From an uncultured Prevotella sp. (GTDB taxonomy: Bacteria; Bacteroidota; Bacteroidia; Bacteroidales; Bacteroidaceae), in contig CALBJK010000283.1 of assembly GCA_937892695.1 (NCBI GenBank), positions 1 through 10,398 on the forward strand: a DNA stretch of 10,398 nucleotides. The letters are read 5' to 3'. The number at the start of each line of letters is the position of its first letter. The first letter of the stretch is position 1. This document shows positions 1 to 8,991 of this stretch, one piece after another. Position numbers and translations under genes: made by a program. The notes under the pieces were generated by a model. That model made no database searches. It worked only from the letters and a program-made list of their open reading frames with translations, and was not told where the DNA came from.

Positions 1-1217
1 AATAATGCAGGCGGTGTCGAATGCGTAACATTATCTATGGGCGACACGTCCTTGTACCATTTGCCGAACCTATCATAAGCAAAACTCCCGATACCCGTGT
101 CGAGCACAGGATAATAAAGAAGCATAGCGTATGGCACATGTTTTTCGTTGTTCTTAGTATATGATGTTCCTAAGGCTGCGGCGAGTTGTCCTCCAGCCGA
201 AGCTCCAGCTACAATGATACGTTCTGCATCTATACCTAACATTTCTGAGTGATGTCCAATCCACCTTATGACATCCTTTGCATCTTCAAAACTGTCATAC
301 GGCGTTGTTCTGTCTACAGAACGTATTCTGTAGTCTGCGCTTATAGCGACAAAACCTTTCGAAGCATAATATGCACACTCTCTATAAAACTGGAACGGGG
401 TACCATTAGTCCAACCACCGCCAAAGAAATATACAATCGCAGGACGTTTCTCTGTTTTTCTTTCTTCCGGAAAGAACACGTGCAGTTTCAAAGAATCTCT
501 TCCATCTACAGCCTTATAGCCAAAGACTGTCGGATTGTAAACAACAGAAGGTTCTTTCAGTATCCGTTTCAATGCATCGTACCACGTGCTAGCCATCATT
601 TCGGCACCAACACCATTAGGATGTACTTTATCAGAAATTGTCATAGTACGCCAATCGAATCCATTCGCCTGATTTACAAGTATGACACGACCATCATTAA
701 GTTCATCTACCATTATCCGGATAGCATCGTTCAAGTCTGGAATATACCCATACTTAGGGAGTTTCCCACTCTCAATAACTTGAGCCATAAGAATCTTCGC
801 CTCGGGATTTATGGCATGAATTTTCCTTATTATGGAACGATACGCCTCAATCATCCTTTTTACAGGTTTCTCTTCTGCAAAATGATTATGTCCTGCGTGC
901 AACAACACAATGTCGGCTGGATAAATTCTGTAAAGGCTGTCAATATGCTCATCAAGATATTCTACCGTCTTTCCGCTGAATCCGCAATTGTCCAATGTTC
1001 CGATTCTGCAACTGCTCTTGTTCGGTCCAACGAAATCGAACTCATAGCCACCAGCCATAAGTTTCTCCCATAGAGGAAAAAGATAAGACGTAAAATTCTT
1101 TCCTCCCTCCGTTATCGAATCACCAAGCCCGAGGATGGAAAAGCGTTTTTGCCACTTTCCTCCAAAGCAGAAAAGTGGCAAAAACAATAATGTTATAAAT
1201 AGAAGAAATCTGTTCAT
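1..1217 (-). CDS. Secreted two-domain esterase: SGNH/GDSL hydrolase fused to alpha/beta hydrolase (3' end cut by window edge)
   Basis: I translated 405 codons from the ATG at 1217; the frame is open to the left edge. Residues 1-19 look like a signal peptide (MNRFLLFITLLFLPLFCFG). Residues 26-220 form an SGNH hydrolase domain. Block I is LGDSITEGG with nucleophile Ser34, a block II-like Gly lies in GFSGKT (79-84), block III is HAGHNH (Gly109, Asn111), and the Asp-His pair is in DKVHP (Asp196, His199). The DFVGP stretch after block I recalls CE3-type acetylesterases. From about 225 an alpha/beta hydrolase domain starts: oxyanion motif FFGGGW (264-269, Phe where HGGGW has His) and nucleophile elbow GASAGG with Ser340. 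Its catalytic Asp and His should lie beyond the window. Family knowledge suggests removal of acetyl or other acyl esters from a polysaccharide, in the periplasm or at the surface. The start overlaps the upstream stop, so it is the last visible operon gene. The substrate is unknown. Confidence 0.88.
   Translation of the reverse strand, partial: MNRFLLFITLLFLPLFCFGGKWQKRFSILGLGDSITEGGKNFTSYLFPLWEKLMAGGYEFDFVGPNKSSCRIGTLDNCGFSGKTVEYLDEHIDSLYRIYPADIVLLHAGHNHFAEEKPVKRMIEAYRSIIRKIHAINPEAKILMAQVIESGKLPKYGYIPDLNDAIRIMVDELNDGRVILVNQANGFDWRTMTISDKVHPNGVGAEMMASTWYDALKRILKEPSVVYNPTVFGYKAVDGRDSLKLHVFFPEERKTEKRPAIVYFFGGGWTNGTPFQFYRECAYYASKGFVAISADYRIRSVDRTTPYDSFEDAKDVIRWIGHHSEMLGIDAERIIVAGASAGGQLAAALGTSYTKNNEKHVPYAMLLYYPVLDTGIGSFAYDRFGKWYKDVSPIDNVTHSTPPAL
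1214..1217 (-). other. ATGA stop/start overlap (translational coupling)
   Basis: Read on the minus strand, ATGA holds the esterase start (ATG, 1217-1215) and the TGA stop of the 830-residue gene (1216-1214). No Shine-Dalgarno sequence is visible before this ATG, as is common in Bacteroidota. Translation by reinitiation or coupling is therefore plausible, and it supports co-transcription of the two genes. Confidence 0.8.
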
Positions 1218-3706
1218 TTATAAATAAGCCACGATGTTGCCTTAGTATCTTTGTCCGTTATAAAACGAATCCATCTAGCCTGGAATGAATCCGGTAACGA
1301 AACTTTTAATGTCTCTCCGGATTTTACTAGATATTTCTTATACTCCATCCAATCTCCATTTCCAGTCGGGTCAACTTCCACCTTAAAGCAAACAGGACTA
1401 TCAGATTTATGAGAAAGTTCCATTAGCTTACTATCATAGAAAGCAATTAAGTATGGATCGGATGGTACACCTGATTTAACATACGTATTTTTCCACGGTC
1501 CGCCTTGTCCAACCGGTTTTCCTAACGACCAGAGATCGTCAATCGCTCCAGCCCAAACTGCAGCTTTACCGTCATCTGAAACTATAATATGCTTATTACC
1601 CTTGGATTCTTCAGGGCTAACTCCTGTCATTAAAAGCATTCCTCGATACGAGGCATAATCATTTATCCGATAATTATGTGTTGAAATAGGACGTATCTTC
1701 GCGTAACCGTCAGCATTTTCTGCAGGAAGCTCATAAAAAGTCCCCATACATGAAAACAAATCGCGTTCTGTTGCAACTTCACGACAAATGCGGAGCATTC
1801 CTTCGTTTGTTAAAGTACGATAACTGTCACTTCCAAGTGGTAATCTCCAACGTCTTTTAGCATCATCAATAACCAAGACAGAGCCATCCTCTATAGAAAC
1901 GACATGCTTAGGTATTGCAAAACGGTCTCGAATGAAATCAGCTGTCTTCGTATCATTCTTCCGAACAAGCTGTAAACGTTCTCCCATTTCATAATATCCA
2001 GTTTCAGAGACACTACCATCTTTTGTCGTATTCGATAATAGTCCCAGACTTCTTCTGTTTTCTCCTAAACCATAGAGAAGCCCCCCTACCGAATTTGAAG
2101 ACGAAGATGCTGTAAGTCCCCTGAATATCGGACTTGGAACAGTACTACGGTTGTCTTCTGATGTATAAGAGAAAACAACTGTCGCCAACGTGTTCTTATC
2201 CGTCTCCACTTTTATCCATTCCCCTTTATCAGATGCTGAAAAGGGAATAAAACGCGACTTTCCTGCTTCTACAATTACTGATTTCAAAGGTATCCATTTA
2301 TTATTACCTTTAACATCTATGTAAAATGTAAATTTAACCGGCTTTACCCCTTTGTTTGCCAGCCAACAACAACGTTTTGTCCATCCATTGAAAAGAAATG
2401 GTTCTGATGCTTTATTTGCAACCACGTTCTCATTAGCCCAAACGGCACCTTCTGCCGTTGAAGGTCCGAGTTCGTCCGGACGTGTCAGAGATGTAAACCA
2501 AAGATTAGAATTCGATTGTCCAGGCCCTTCAATTCCGCCTTTTGCACCACGTTTATTAAGGAACTCTTTCTGCGCAGAATCATCACAACCGAAAACCAGC
2601 TGGTTGTTCCATCTTGCGAAATCGCCTATTACTTTCAAATAAGCCGAACGAGGCCTTATTCCGAAAGTATTATCAGCACTGAATGTTTTCGGAAAATGCC
2701 AGAACATACCGTGCATAGTCATCAAAAGTTCGGGTGACGACGGAGTACCGACATCACGTATACGCGGCCATTCTGTGTTCCAGCCATGTGCGCCATCATA
2801 GCTGTGGCTTGCTTTTGGCAAACGGTAGAACGACCATCCTCTTTGCGAATCACGCACACCCAGAATTACAGACTTGTAATCCCAACCTAAAGCCCAGATT
2901 GGGTCATTATAATTTCTATTACCGTAGATTCCTCCGGGACCTGTGACTTCCGTAAACTGATTGCGGCGCACTATTTTCCAATCTTTTCCATTCCATTCTG
3001 CCAGTACACCAGCCTTCACATCAAATTTCCTCAAAGCTTCTTGAGTTCCTTCACCATTGTTGCTGTAAACAGCTACACCTTGTCCAGAGTAAAACCCTTT
3101 ACCATGCACACCGGGCAAAACGTCATTGGTATCATCTTTTATACCTTTTTTCCCGTTACCGTCTTTGTACAGTTCTTTAACAGCAAGAGTTTTGACATCG
3201 ACTTCATAAAAGCCCTCCTCCATTGTCCCATAATAAATCTTATGAGCTGGATCTTCTAGATGACGAGCGTTGCCAGTAAGTCGCCCTGGCATTTTTTGCC
3301 ATGGAATAACTCTGACATTTCTGTTTCTGTCAATCACGTATGGACCGATAAAAAGCTGGTTGCTTTCTTTATGAATCATACGGTTGGCAGGAGTTCCTCC
3401 AATACTCTCTTTACGCACAATTTGCTTCAAATCGGGCGTTATCTCATAAAGCTTATCTGATGAACCATAAGGTAAATGAGGTCCATACGAGATTACCCAT
3501 AAACGGTTTGCCCAAGGTACTACTGCGCCAGTACCGCACTCGCCTTCGTTATTATAGTATGCCAGCGAGGGGTAAATACCTGATATGCAATCAGGTATTC
3601 TTTTAGTGTTATCATCTTGTGCAGCAATGCCTACAGTTCCAAGCAGAAATGCTGCAAGAACTAACAAAGGTCGGGACTCTTTTGATAAAATGTCATTTAC
3701 TTTCAT
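1214..3706 (-). CDS. Secreted beta-propeller-like protein of a polysaccharide utilization locus, with a duplicated C-terminal half
   Basis: The protein has 830 residues. The start ATG is 4 bases after the susD stop. Residues 1-29 look like a signal peptide (hydrophobic 14-28, ending GIAAQ). Residues 40-450 are rich in short beta-strand blocks with Trp, Gly and Tyr, as in beta-propellers. Notable conserved-looking stretches are ECGTGAVVPWANRLW (56-70), ISYGPHLPYG (72-81), MIHKESNQLFIGPYVID (110-126) and RLTGNARHL (142-150). Residues about 205-514 are repeated, diverged, at about 541-829, so the second half lacks a counterpart of the first 200 residues. I cannot name the family with certainty. 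The propeller look and the locus context recall carbohydrate-active propellers such as GH145 rhamnosidases or PL27 lyases of arabinogalactan-protein loci, but that is a memory-based comparison. His77 in GPHLPYG and His112 in MIHKESNQ are candidate functional residues by position only. Role inferred: glycan-active enzyme or binding protein outside the inner membrane. Confidence 0.7.
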   Translation of the reverse strand: MKVNDILSKESRPLLVLAAFLLGTVGIAAQDDNTKRIPDCISGIYPSLAYYNNEGECGTGAVVPWANRLWVISYGPHLPYGSSDKLYEITPDLKQIVRKESIGGTPANRMIHKESNQLFIGPYVIDRNRNVRVIPWQKMPGRLTGNARHLEDPAHKIYYGTMEEGFYEVDVKTLAVKELYKDGNGKKGIKDDTNDVLPGVHGKGFYSGQGVAVYSNNGEGTQEALRKFDVKAGVLAEWNGKDWKIVRRNQFTEVTGPGGIYGNRNYNDPIWALGWDYKSVILGVRDSQRGWSFYRLPKASHSYDGAHGWNTEWPRIRDVGTPSSPELLMTMHGMFWHFPKTFSADNTFGIRPRSAYLKVIGDFARWNNQLVFGCDDSAQKEFLNKRGAKGGIEGPGQSNSNLWFTSLTRPDELGPSTAEGAVWANENVVANKASEPFLFNGWTKRCCWLANKGVKPVKFTFYIDVKGNNKWIPLKSVIVEAGKSRFIPFSASDKGEWIKVETDKNTLATVVFSYTSEDNRSTVPSPIFRGLTASSSSNSVGGLLYGLGENRRSLGLLSNTTKDGSVSETGYYEMGERLQLVRKNDTKTADFIRDRFAIPKHVVSIEDGSVLVIDDAKRRWRLPLGSDSYRTLTNEGMLRICREVATERDLFSCMGTFYELPAENADGYAKIRPISTHNYRINDYASYRGMLLMTGVSPEESKGNKHIIVSDDGKAAVWAGAIDDLWSLGKPVGQGGPWKNTYVKSGVPSDPYLIAFYDSKLMELSHKSDSPVCFKVEVDPTGNGDWMEYKKYLVKSGETLKVSLPDSFQARWIRFITDKDTKATSWLIYK

Positions 3707-3710
3707 AGCT

Positions 3711-5426
3711 TTAATATCCAGGGTTTTGTTTCATGTTCTCGTTTATTAAGATTTCGTTTGTTGGTATTGGCCACAAGTATTGACGGTTGTCCCATCTGCG
3801 TTCAGCCAATACTGAGATTTTCCCAGCACTTTCTAACTTTGTAAAGTCAGGAAGACCGTTTTCATCTATATCTGGAGCGAAAGGCCAGAACCAGTCACCT
3901 TTACTTGTAACCTGCTCAACAAGAAGAGATGTAGGATAAAGCATACCGTAAGATTTACGCTTCATTACAATCTCAGAAAGTTTCCAACGCACAAGGTCAG
4001 AATACCTCATTGCCTCTTTGGCAAACTCCATTCGCCGTTCTGTTCGAAGTTGTACACGCAGTTTTTCCTGACCGACATTTGTAAATTCCGGATATTTGTC
4101 CGTTTCCGATTTATCCACTCCGTAAGCACGGGCACGAACTGCATTCATAGCATCAAGAGCCGACTGGTCTATTTGATTAAGTTCGATTTTTGCTTCTGCA
4201 TACATAAGGAGCACATCGGCATAACGTATAACTATAAGATTGGGGGCTATTTTATTTCCGTTTTCTAACCATGAATCATCTATACCTTTTTTCCATACAA
4301 GCCCGTTATAAGAGGCAAACTGCGCATTCGCTCTATTATCGTTATTCTTCACTTCCTTGCCTGTTTTATAATTCATAATCATTACATCATCGGGATGTGG
4401 CGAATATTCATATCCGAGGAATTCAGAGCCGAAAGGCACAATAGTCATAGAAAGACGTGGGTCACGGTTTTTAAATGGGTCGTGAGAATCAAACAAGGGC
4501 GATTCATCTATCGGTAGACCGTCGGTACATACATACGAAGCGAACAAATCCCAACTTGGATCCGTTGAAGCCCAACCTCCGGCATTACGTATAAGCTCTC
4601 CACGTACTTGATTTTCTCCTATGTAATAACCGCTATAGTCCAAAGAGCGTGGTATCAAGAATATGAATTCATCAGACTGTTTTGTATTCTGTAAAAAAAG
4701 ATCTGAATAGCTTGGATGCAACTTATATATGTTAAGGTCAATCACAGCTTTAGCTGCTTCGGCTGCTGTATTCCAGTCTCCCATAAAAGTTGCTATACGG
4801 GCTTTCATCGCTAAGGCTGCACCCTTCGTAGCTCGCTGTTCCATATTATATTTCTCAGGCAATACAGACGCTGCTGCATCAAATTCATCATAAATGAATT
4901 TCAAGACCTTAGTCTTCTCAGTACGACCTTTTTTCATACCTTCTTCTATAGAAAGGTCATTTTCTATTAAAGGAACATCACCGAATCTGAATAACAGTTT
5001 AGAGTAAGCGCACGCTCTATGGAAACGAGCCTCTGCAACATAATTTGCAATGACACTCTCTGAAGCACCATTTTTAATGGCACGATCAGCTTTTTGTATC
5101 ACGCTGTTCGCCCTCGCAATATCCTTATACTGAAAATTCCATAAATTCTGGACAATACCATTCTGCCCATTTAAGGTAGCCTTTTCAAAATCTGATAAAG
5201 TCTCACGATAACACCAATCGTCAGAACCATACTCTCCTGAATATTCTGAAATATCCTTATTCCAGAAATCCATTCGATAAAGTTCATCGACTGACATTTT
5301 AATTTCATTTACATTGGAATACCATGTTTCCGTAGAACCTTTTGAAAGTGGATTAAGGTTCAAGTCATGACAAGATGTAAGATAAACTACACTGGTCAAG
5401 GATATTATTATAACACGTAATTTCAT
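3711..5426 (-). CDS. susD-like: SusD/RagB-like outer-membrane glycan-binding lipoprotein
   Basis: The protein has 571 residues, usual for SusD-like proteins. The N-terminus is a lipoprotein signal with lipobox LTSC; Cys19 would be the lipidated residue. Family hallmarks are clear: a SusD-like N-terminal region (about 22-200, with the FGDVPL turn at 148-153), RYADVLLMYAEA (401-412), ALDAMNAVRARA (423-434), RTERRMEFAKEAMRYSD (461-477) leading to DLVRW, and the terminal YLWPIPTNEI (550-559) with QNPGY at the end. In the family this protein sits on the cell surface as a lid on SusC and binds the oligosaccharide for import. The start lies 11 bases after the susC stop, with an AAGAG stretch 6 bases before the ATG as a possible weak ribosome site. 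Ligand specificity cannot be read from the sequence. Confidence 0.97.
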   Translation of the reverse strand: MKLRVIIISLTSVVYLTSCHDLNLNPLSKGSTETWYSNVNEIKMSVDELYRMDFWNKDISEYSGEYGSDDWCYRETLSDFEKATLNGQNGIVQNLWNFQYKDIARANSVIQKADRAIKNGASESVIANYVAEARFHRACAYSKLLFRFGDVPLIENDLSIEEGMKKGRTEKTKVLKFIYDEFDAAASVLPEKYNMEQRATKGAALAMKARIATFMGDWNTAAEAAKAVIDLNIYKLHPSYSDLFLQNTKQSDEFIFLIPRSLDYSGYYIGENQVRGELIRNAGGWASTDPSWDLFASYVCTDGLPIDESPLFDSHDPFKNRDPRLSMTIVPFGSEFLGYEYSPHPDDVMIMNYKTGKEVKNNDNRANAQFASYNGLVWKKGIDDSWLENGNKIAPNLIVIRYADVLLMYAEAKIELNQIDQSALDAMNAVRARAYGVDKSETDKYPEFTNVGQEKLRVQLRTERRMEFAKEAMRYSDLVRWKLSEIVMKRKSYGMLYPTSLLVEQVTSKGDWFWPFAPDIDENGLPDFTKLESAGKISVLAERRWDNRQYLWPIPTNEILINENMKQNPGY

Positions 5427-5437
5427 ATATTACTCTT

Positions 5438-8400
5438 TTAGAAGTTTACATTAACACCAAATATAATTGAAGTTGTTATTGGATAACCTTCAACGTTAGA
5501 TTCGGGATCCCATCCTGTAGGATAGTTGCTCAAACTGAACAAATCGCTTCCGGAAACATAAATCCGGACATTCTCCATCATCACTGTTTTTACCAATGAT
5601 TTCGGTAAAGTGTATCCTAATGTAAGATTCTTCAAACGGAGATAACGGCCATTGAACATCCAATAATCAGACATCACCATATTCGAATTTTTATTTGACA
5701 CTGTGAGACGAGGATAAACGGCAGCTGCATTTTGCGCATCTGAATTCTTTTCGCTCCAATATTTACCATCTATTAGAGATGGGAAATTACCGTAATTGTA
5801 GCGCAAACCTTCAACCATCGTTTCATAGATTCTTGAATTTTGACTTCCTACGCCTTGAAACATCACACTTAAATCTATTCCCTTCCAAGAAGCACCTAAA
5901 TTTAGTCCAAACATATAACGAGGTAGAGAGCCACCAAGCAGAACTCTATCATATTCTGAAGATATTTTCCCATCAGGAACGCCATCCGGGCCTGAAATAT
6001 CTTTGTATTTTATATCACCTACTTTTGTATTTTCATTCATTTTAGGGGAGTTTTTCAAATCCTCTTCTGTCAAGAATAGACCATCACTCTTATAGCCATA
6101 CCATTCGTTAAACTCACTGCCCTCTTTCTTCACTTGATCACCTAAGAACTCTGTTCCTCCGAGGTCTCCCATTTTAGAAACGAAATCAGATAAATTACCT
6201 GAGACAGAATAACTAAAATCTCCGACATGGTCGCGCCACCCTATTTCCAAATCAAAACCTTTGGTATTCATACGTCCAGCATTTACACTTGGATTGTCAT
6301 AACCGATAAATTTCGGTATTTCGAGAGACAGCAGCATGTCCTTTGTGTACTTTTTATAATAATCAAATGAGAAACTAAGCCTTCCGTCAAGAAAATGAGC
6401 ATCAACACCGACATCCCAAGTCTCTGTGGTCTCCCATGTAATATCCCGCACTGCATAATATTGTTGGGCTGCAGTCGTGACTGAAATTATATCTGAACCA
6501 TTGTAAAACAATGCCGAGCCAAAATTAAGAGATGCTTGATAAGGATAATAACTTCCTATACGTTCGTTGCCAAGTGTTCCCCAAGAACCACGTATTTTCA
6601 GATATGAAAGCCAATTCCAGTTGAGTTTCTTTATAAAATTCTCTTCTGTTGGTATCCATCCGGCCGAGAAAGAGGGGAAATTAGCCCAACGGTTTTCTTT
6701 AGCGAAACGTGAAGAACCGTCTCGGCGAAAATTAGCCTGAAACATGTAACGGTTCGCATAGTTATAAGTCAGACGACCGAAAAAAGAGCGGTAAGCATAT
6801 TCTTGCGCATTTCCACTATTGTCACGATAATCCTGTGGGCCTATGTCAAGAAAAGGATAATTGGTCAACAGATATTGGTCACGTGATGCACTCAGGTTCT
6901 CCCATCTAGAATAGTAATCCTCATAACCTGCCATCGCTGTAAATTCGTGTTGTCCTAATACAGCTGCATAATTTGCAAAAAGTTGGGAAGTGACATCATA
7001 ACTGTCATTTCTGTTTTCTGTCAATTTGGTAAGCCGGAAACCCTCCATATACCCTCTTACCGTATTCGGATCATCAGCATAAGTGAATGGCACTTGCTTT
7101 CTGAATGTCTTGAACTTGTCAAAATTATATGTTGGAGCAACTATCGCCGAAATTTTAAGTCCCTTTATAGGCATTACATCAAGTCCGACTTTACCACTTA
7201 TTCTATTATATTGTGAGCTTTTGTCGCCTCCGTCGACGATTTTTGCCATAACATTCGCACCATCTTTAACGTCTCCCCATCTTCCATCAGACCATTTTAC
7301 AGCATATACCGGAGGTGCAGCACGGCTTATTAAAGTCAGAGGATTTTCTAGTGGTTCTGTCGAAATAGATCTTTTATAATTGATATCAATATGAGCTTCA
7401 AGGAATTTATTTATTACGAAATCATTGTTCACACGCATCATGTAACGCTTGTATCCTCTATTAAAATACAGTCCGTCCGCGTTATCATAACGGAAAGATG
7501 CTTTTGTCTTCACTACCTTGCTGCCTCCGGCTATATTGACAGTATGAGTCTGACGTGACGATGAACTTTTCAATATTACGTCTTGCCAGTCAGTTATAGG
7601 ATATTTGTCAGGGTTGGTCTTGTTGTACTCCACCCAGTTGTTCACTTCGTCTTCAGTGTAAGTCTGGAACCAGCCACCATCATGGTTGTCATTATAACGG
7701 GTTTCGTTCACCATTTCCATGAAACGTTTCGCCCCGACATATTTCGGAAGAACCGTAGGTATATCCATGCCATACTCGAAATTGTAGCTCAAGCTCAGAT
7801 CGTTCTCTTTTGCACGCTTGGTCGTTATAACTATAACGCCAGCAGCTGCGCGCGAACCATAGATTGAAGCCGAAGCGGCATCTTTGAGCACAGTCATATT
7901 CTCCACGTCGTCTGGATTCACCTGATTGATATCACCCGGAACCCCATCGACAATCACTAACGGACTACTATCGCCAATTGTGGTGACACCACGAACCTTA
8001 ATACTTGCAGTAGCACCCGGAGCACTGTTGTCACGAGTAACCATCACACCGGCTGCAGCTCCTTGCAAAGCAGTAGAAAGCTGCGTGGTTTTACGTGCTG
8101 CTATATCCGAACCTTTGATAGCACCCACAGCTCCTGTAAGGTCTTTCTTGCGCATGGTTCCATAGCCTACCACAACTACTTCTTCGAGTTGTTCGCTATT
8201 TTCTTCAAGAGATATTTTCAGTTCGGAACGGCCGTCGGTAGATATGTCCTTTGGCAGATAGCCCAGATAAGTGACAGTGAGGTGAGCACCGGGTGTGACG
8301 TTCAGCGTGAACAGACCGTCGATGTCAGTGACGGCAGCGTTGGTAGTGCCTTTCTCCGTGACGGTGGCACCGATGATAGGGTCGCCGTTGGCATCATAGA

Positions 8401-8911
8401 CCATACCTTTCACCGTTTTCTTGCCCTCCTGTTGCAACTGGCGGTTATGCGACGAGTTGTGGCGCGGCGATGTCTTGCGGTCTGCATCAGACAAGACGAT
8501 GTAGTTGCCGTCGATACGATAGGTTATGCCCGTACCGGAGAAAAGCTTGTCGAGGGTTTCGCGTAGCGAGGCACCACGGGCGTTGACCGACACACGGCGG
8601 TCTACGTTTATCGACTTGTTGTAAATGAACAGACAGTCGGTCTTGCGCTCTATCTCGTCGAGCACCTTTGACAGTTTCACGCTGTTGTGCCTCACCGTGA
8701 TGTGTGTCGCGGCGGCGGGCTGCGAGGCAGCCGAAGCTTCGCTACCGAAAGTCAGCGATGCCGCCATTACCACGGCCATGCCCAAGGTCCTCAGAGTAAG
8801 AGAGGTCGTACTGCCCCTCTGCGTCCGCACTCTGCATCGTGGAGGAATCAAATGGTTTCCTCCATGTTGTCTCCTTACTGGGGGAGACGACAAAGATTTT
8901 TCTGTTTCCAT
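5438..8911 (-). CDS. susC-like: SusC/RagA-like TonB-dependent outer-membrane transporter with N-terminal STN domain
   Basis: The protein has 1157 residues. Domains in order: basic leader and signal sequence (hydrophobic part 45-62, AVVMAASLTFG to EASA), STN/secretin-like domain (about 70-141, ITVRHNSVKL to DGNYIVLS), linker (142-165), CarboxypepD_reg-like beta domain (about 166-237, KTVKGMVYDANGDPIIGA), the SusC signature LEEVVVVGYGTMRKKDLTGA (242-261), plug domain to about 367 (VLKDAASASIYGSRAAAGV at 341-359), and a 22-strand-type barrel ending in the aromatic terminus FGVNVNF. In the family it imports oligosaccharides in a TonB-driven way with its SusD partner, and an STN domain marks those that signal to a FecR anti-sigma factor, which matches the gene just upstream. 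I keep the ATG at 8911 because the next one, Met45, would leave a signal sequence without a basic n-region. The 5' fifth of the gene is much more GC-rich than the rest. Confidence 0.97.
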   Translation of the reverse strand: METEKSLSSPPVRRQHGGNHLIPPRCRVRTQRGSTTSLTLRTLGMAVVMAASLTFGSEASAASQPAAATHITVRHNSVKLSKVLDEIERKTDCLFIYNKSINVDRRVSVNARGASLRETLDKLFSGTGITYRIDGNYIVLSDADRKTSPRHNSSHNRQLQQEGKKTVKGMVYDANGDPIIGATVTEKGTTNAAVTDIDGLFTLNVTPGAHLTVTYLGYLPKDISTDGRSELKISLEENSEQLEEVVVVGYGTMRKKDLTGAVGAIKGSDIAARKTTQLSTALQGAAAGVMVTRDNSAPGATASIKVRGVTTIGDSSPLVIVDGVPGDINQVNPDDVENMTVLKDAASASIYGSRAAAGVIVITTKRAKENDLSLSYNFEYGMDIPTVLPKYVGAKRFMEMVNETRYNDNHDGGWFQTYTEDEVNNWVEYNKTNPDKYPITDWQDVILKSSSSRQTHTVNIAGGSKVVKTKASFRYDNADGLYFNRGYKRYMMRVNNDFVINKFLEAHIDINYKRSISTEPLENPLTLISRAAPPVYAVKWSDGRWGDVKDGANVMAKIVDGGDKSSQYNRISGKVGLDVMPIKGLKISAIVAPTYNFDKFKTFRKQVPFTYADDPNTVRGYMEGFRLTKLTENRNDSYDVTSQLFANYAAVLGQHEFTAMAGYEDYYSRWENLSASRDQYLLTNYPFLDIGPQDYRDNSGNAQEYAYRSFFGRLTYNYANRYMFQANFRRDGSSRFAKENRWANFPSFSAGWIPTEENFIKKLNWNWLSYLKIRGSWGTLGNERIGSYYPYQASLNFGSALFYNGSDIISVTTAAQQYYAVRDITWETTETWDVGVDAHFLDGRLSFSFDYYKKYTKDMLLSLEIPKFIGYDNPSVNAGRMNTKGFDLEIGWRDHVGDFSYSVSGNLSDFVSKMGDLGGTEFLGDQVKKEGSEFNEWYGYKSDGLFLTEEDLKNSPKMNENTKVGDIKYKDISGPDGVPDGKISSEYDRVLLGGSLPRYMFGLNLGASWKGIDLSVMFQGVGSQNSRIYETMVEGLRYNYGNFPSLIDGKYWSEKNSDAQNAAAVYPRLTVSNKNSNMVMSDYWMFNGRYLRLKNLTLGYTLPKSLVKTVMMENVRIYVSGSDLFSLSNYPTGWDPESNVEGYPITTSIIFGVNVNF

Positions 8912-8960
8912 CTTGTCTGGGTTTTAATTCAGGTTTTACCAATTCAATAACGGTCGTCCG

Positions 8961-8988
8961 ATCGTTTAAGATTTAAATTATGAACGAT
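8961..8988. promoter_or_regulatory. 28-base dyad upstream of susC (candidate operator)
   Basis: ATCGTT (8961-8966) and AACGAT (8983-8988) are perfect inverted arms. They are spaced symmetrically, 4 bases on each side, around the central 8-base palindrome ATTTAAAT (8971-8978). The dyad ends 50 bases upstream of the susC start. The symmetric spacing suits a dimeric DNA-binding regulator, but no such regulator is encoded in the window. Confidence 0.35.
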
Positions 8989-8991
8989 TCT

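Noticed and set aside
249..1073. Long open frame on the plus strand (274 residues)
   Set aside because: It is antisense to the SGNH/alpha-beta hydrolase gene, whose catalytic motifs are clear. Its own product is Cys-, Tyr- and Ile-rich with no recognisable domain.
8063..8566. Plus-strand open frame of 167 residues
   Set aside because: It lies opposite the GC-rich STN and plug coding part of susC, where antisense frames stay open because of GC bias. It has no recognisable motif.
8742..8942. Minus-strand 66-residue frame overlapping the susC start
   Set aside because: It is out of frame with susC, overlaps its signal sequence region and shows no leader or domain feature.
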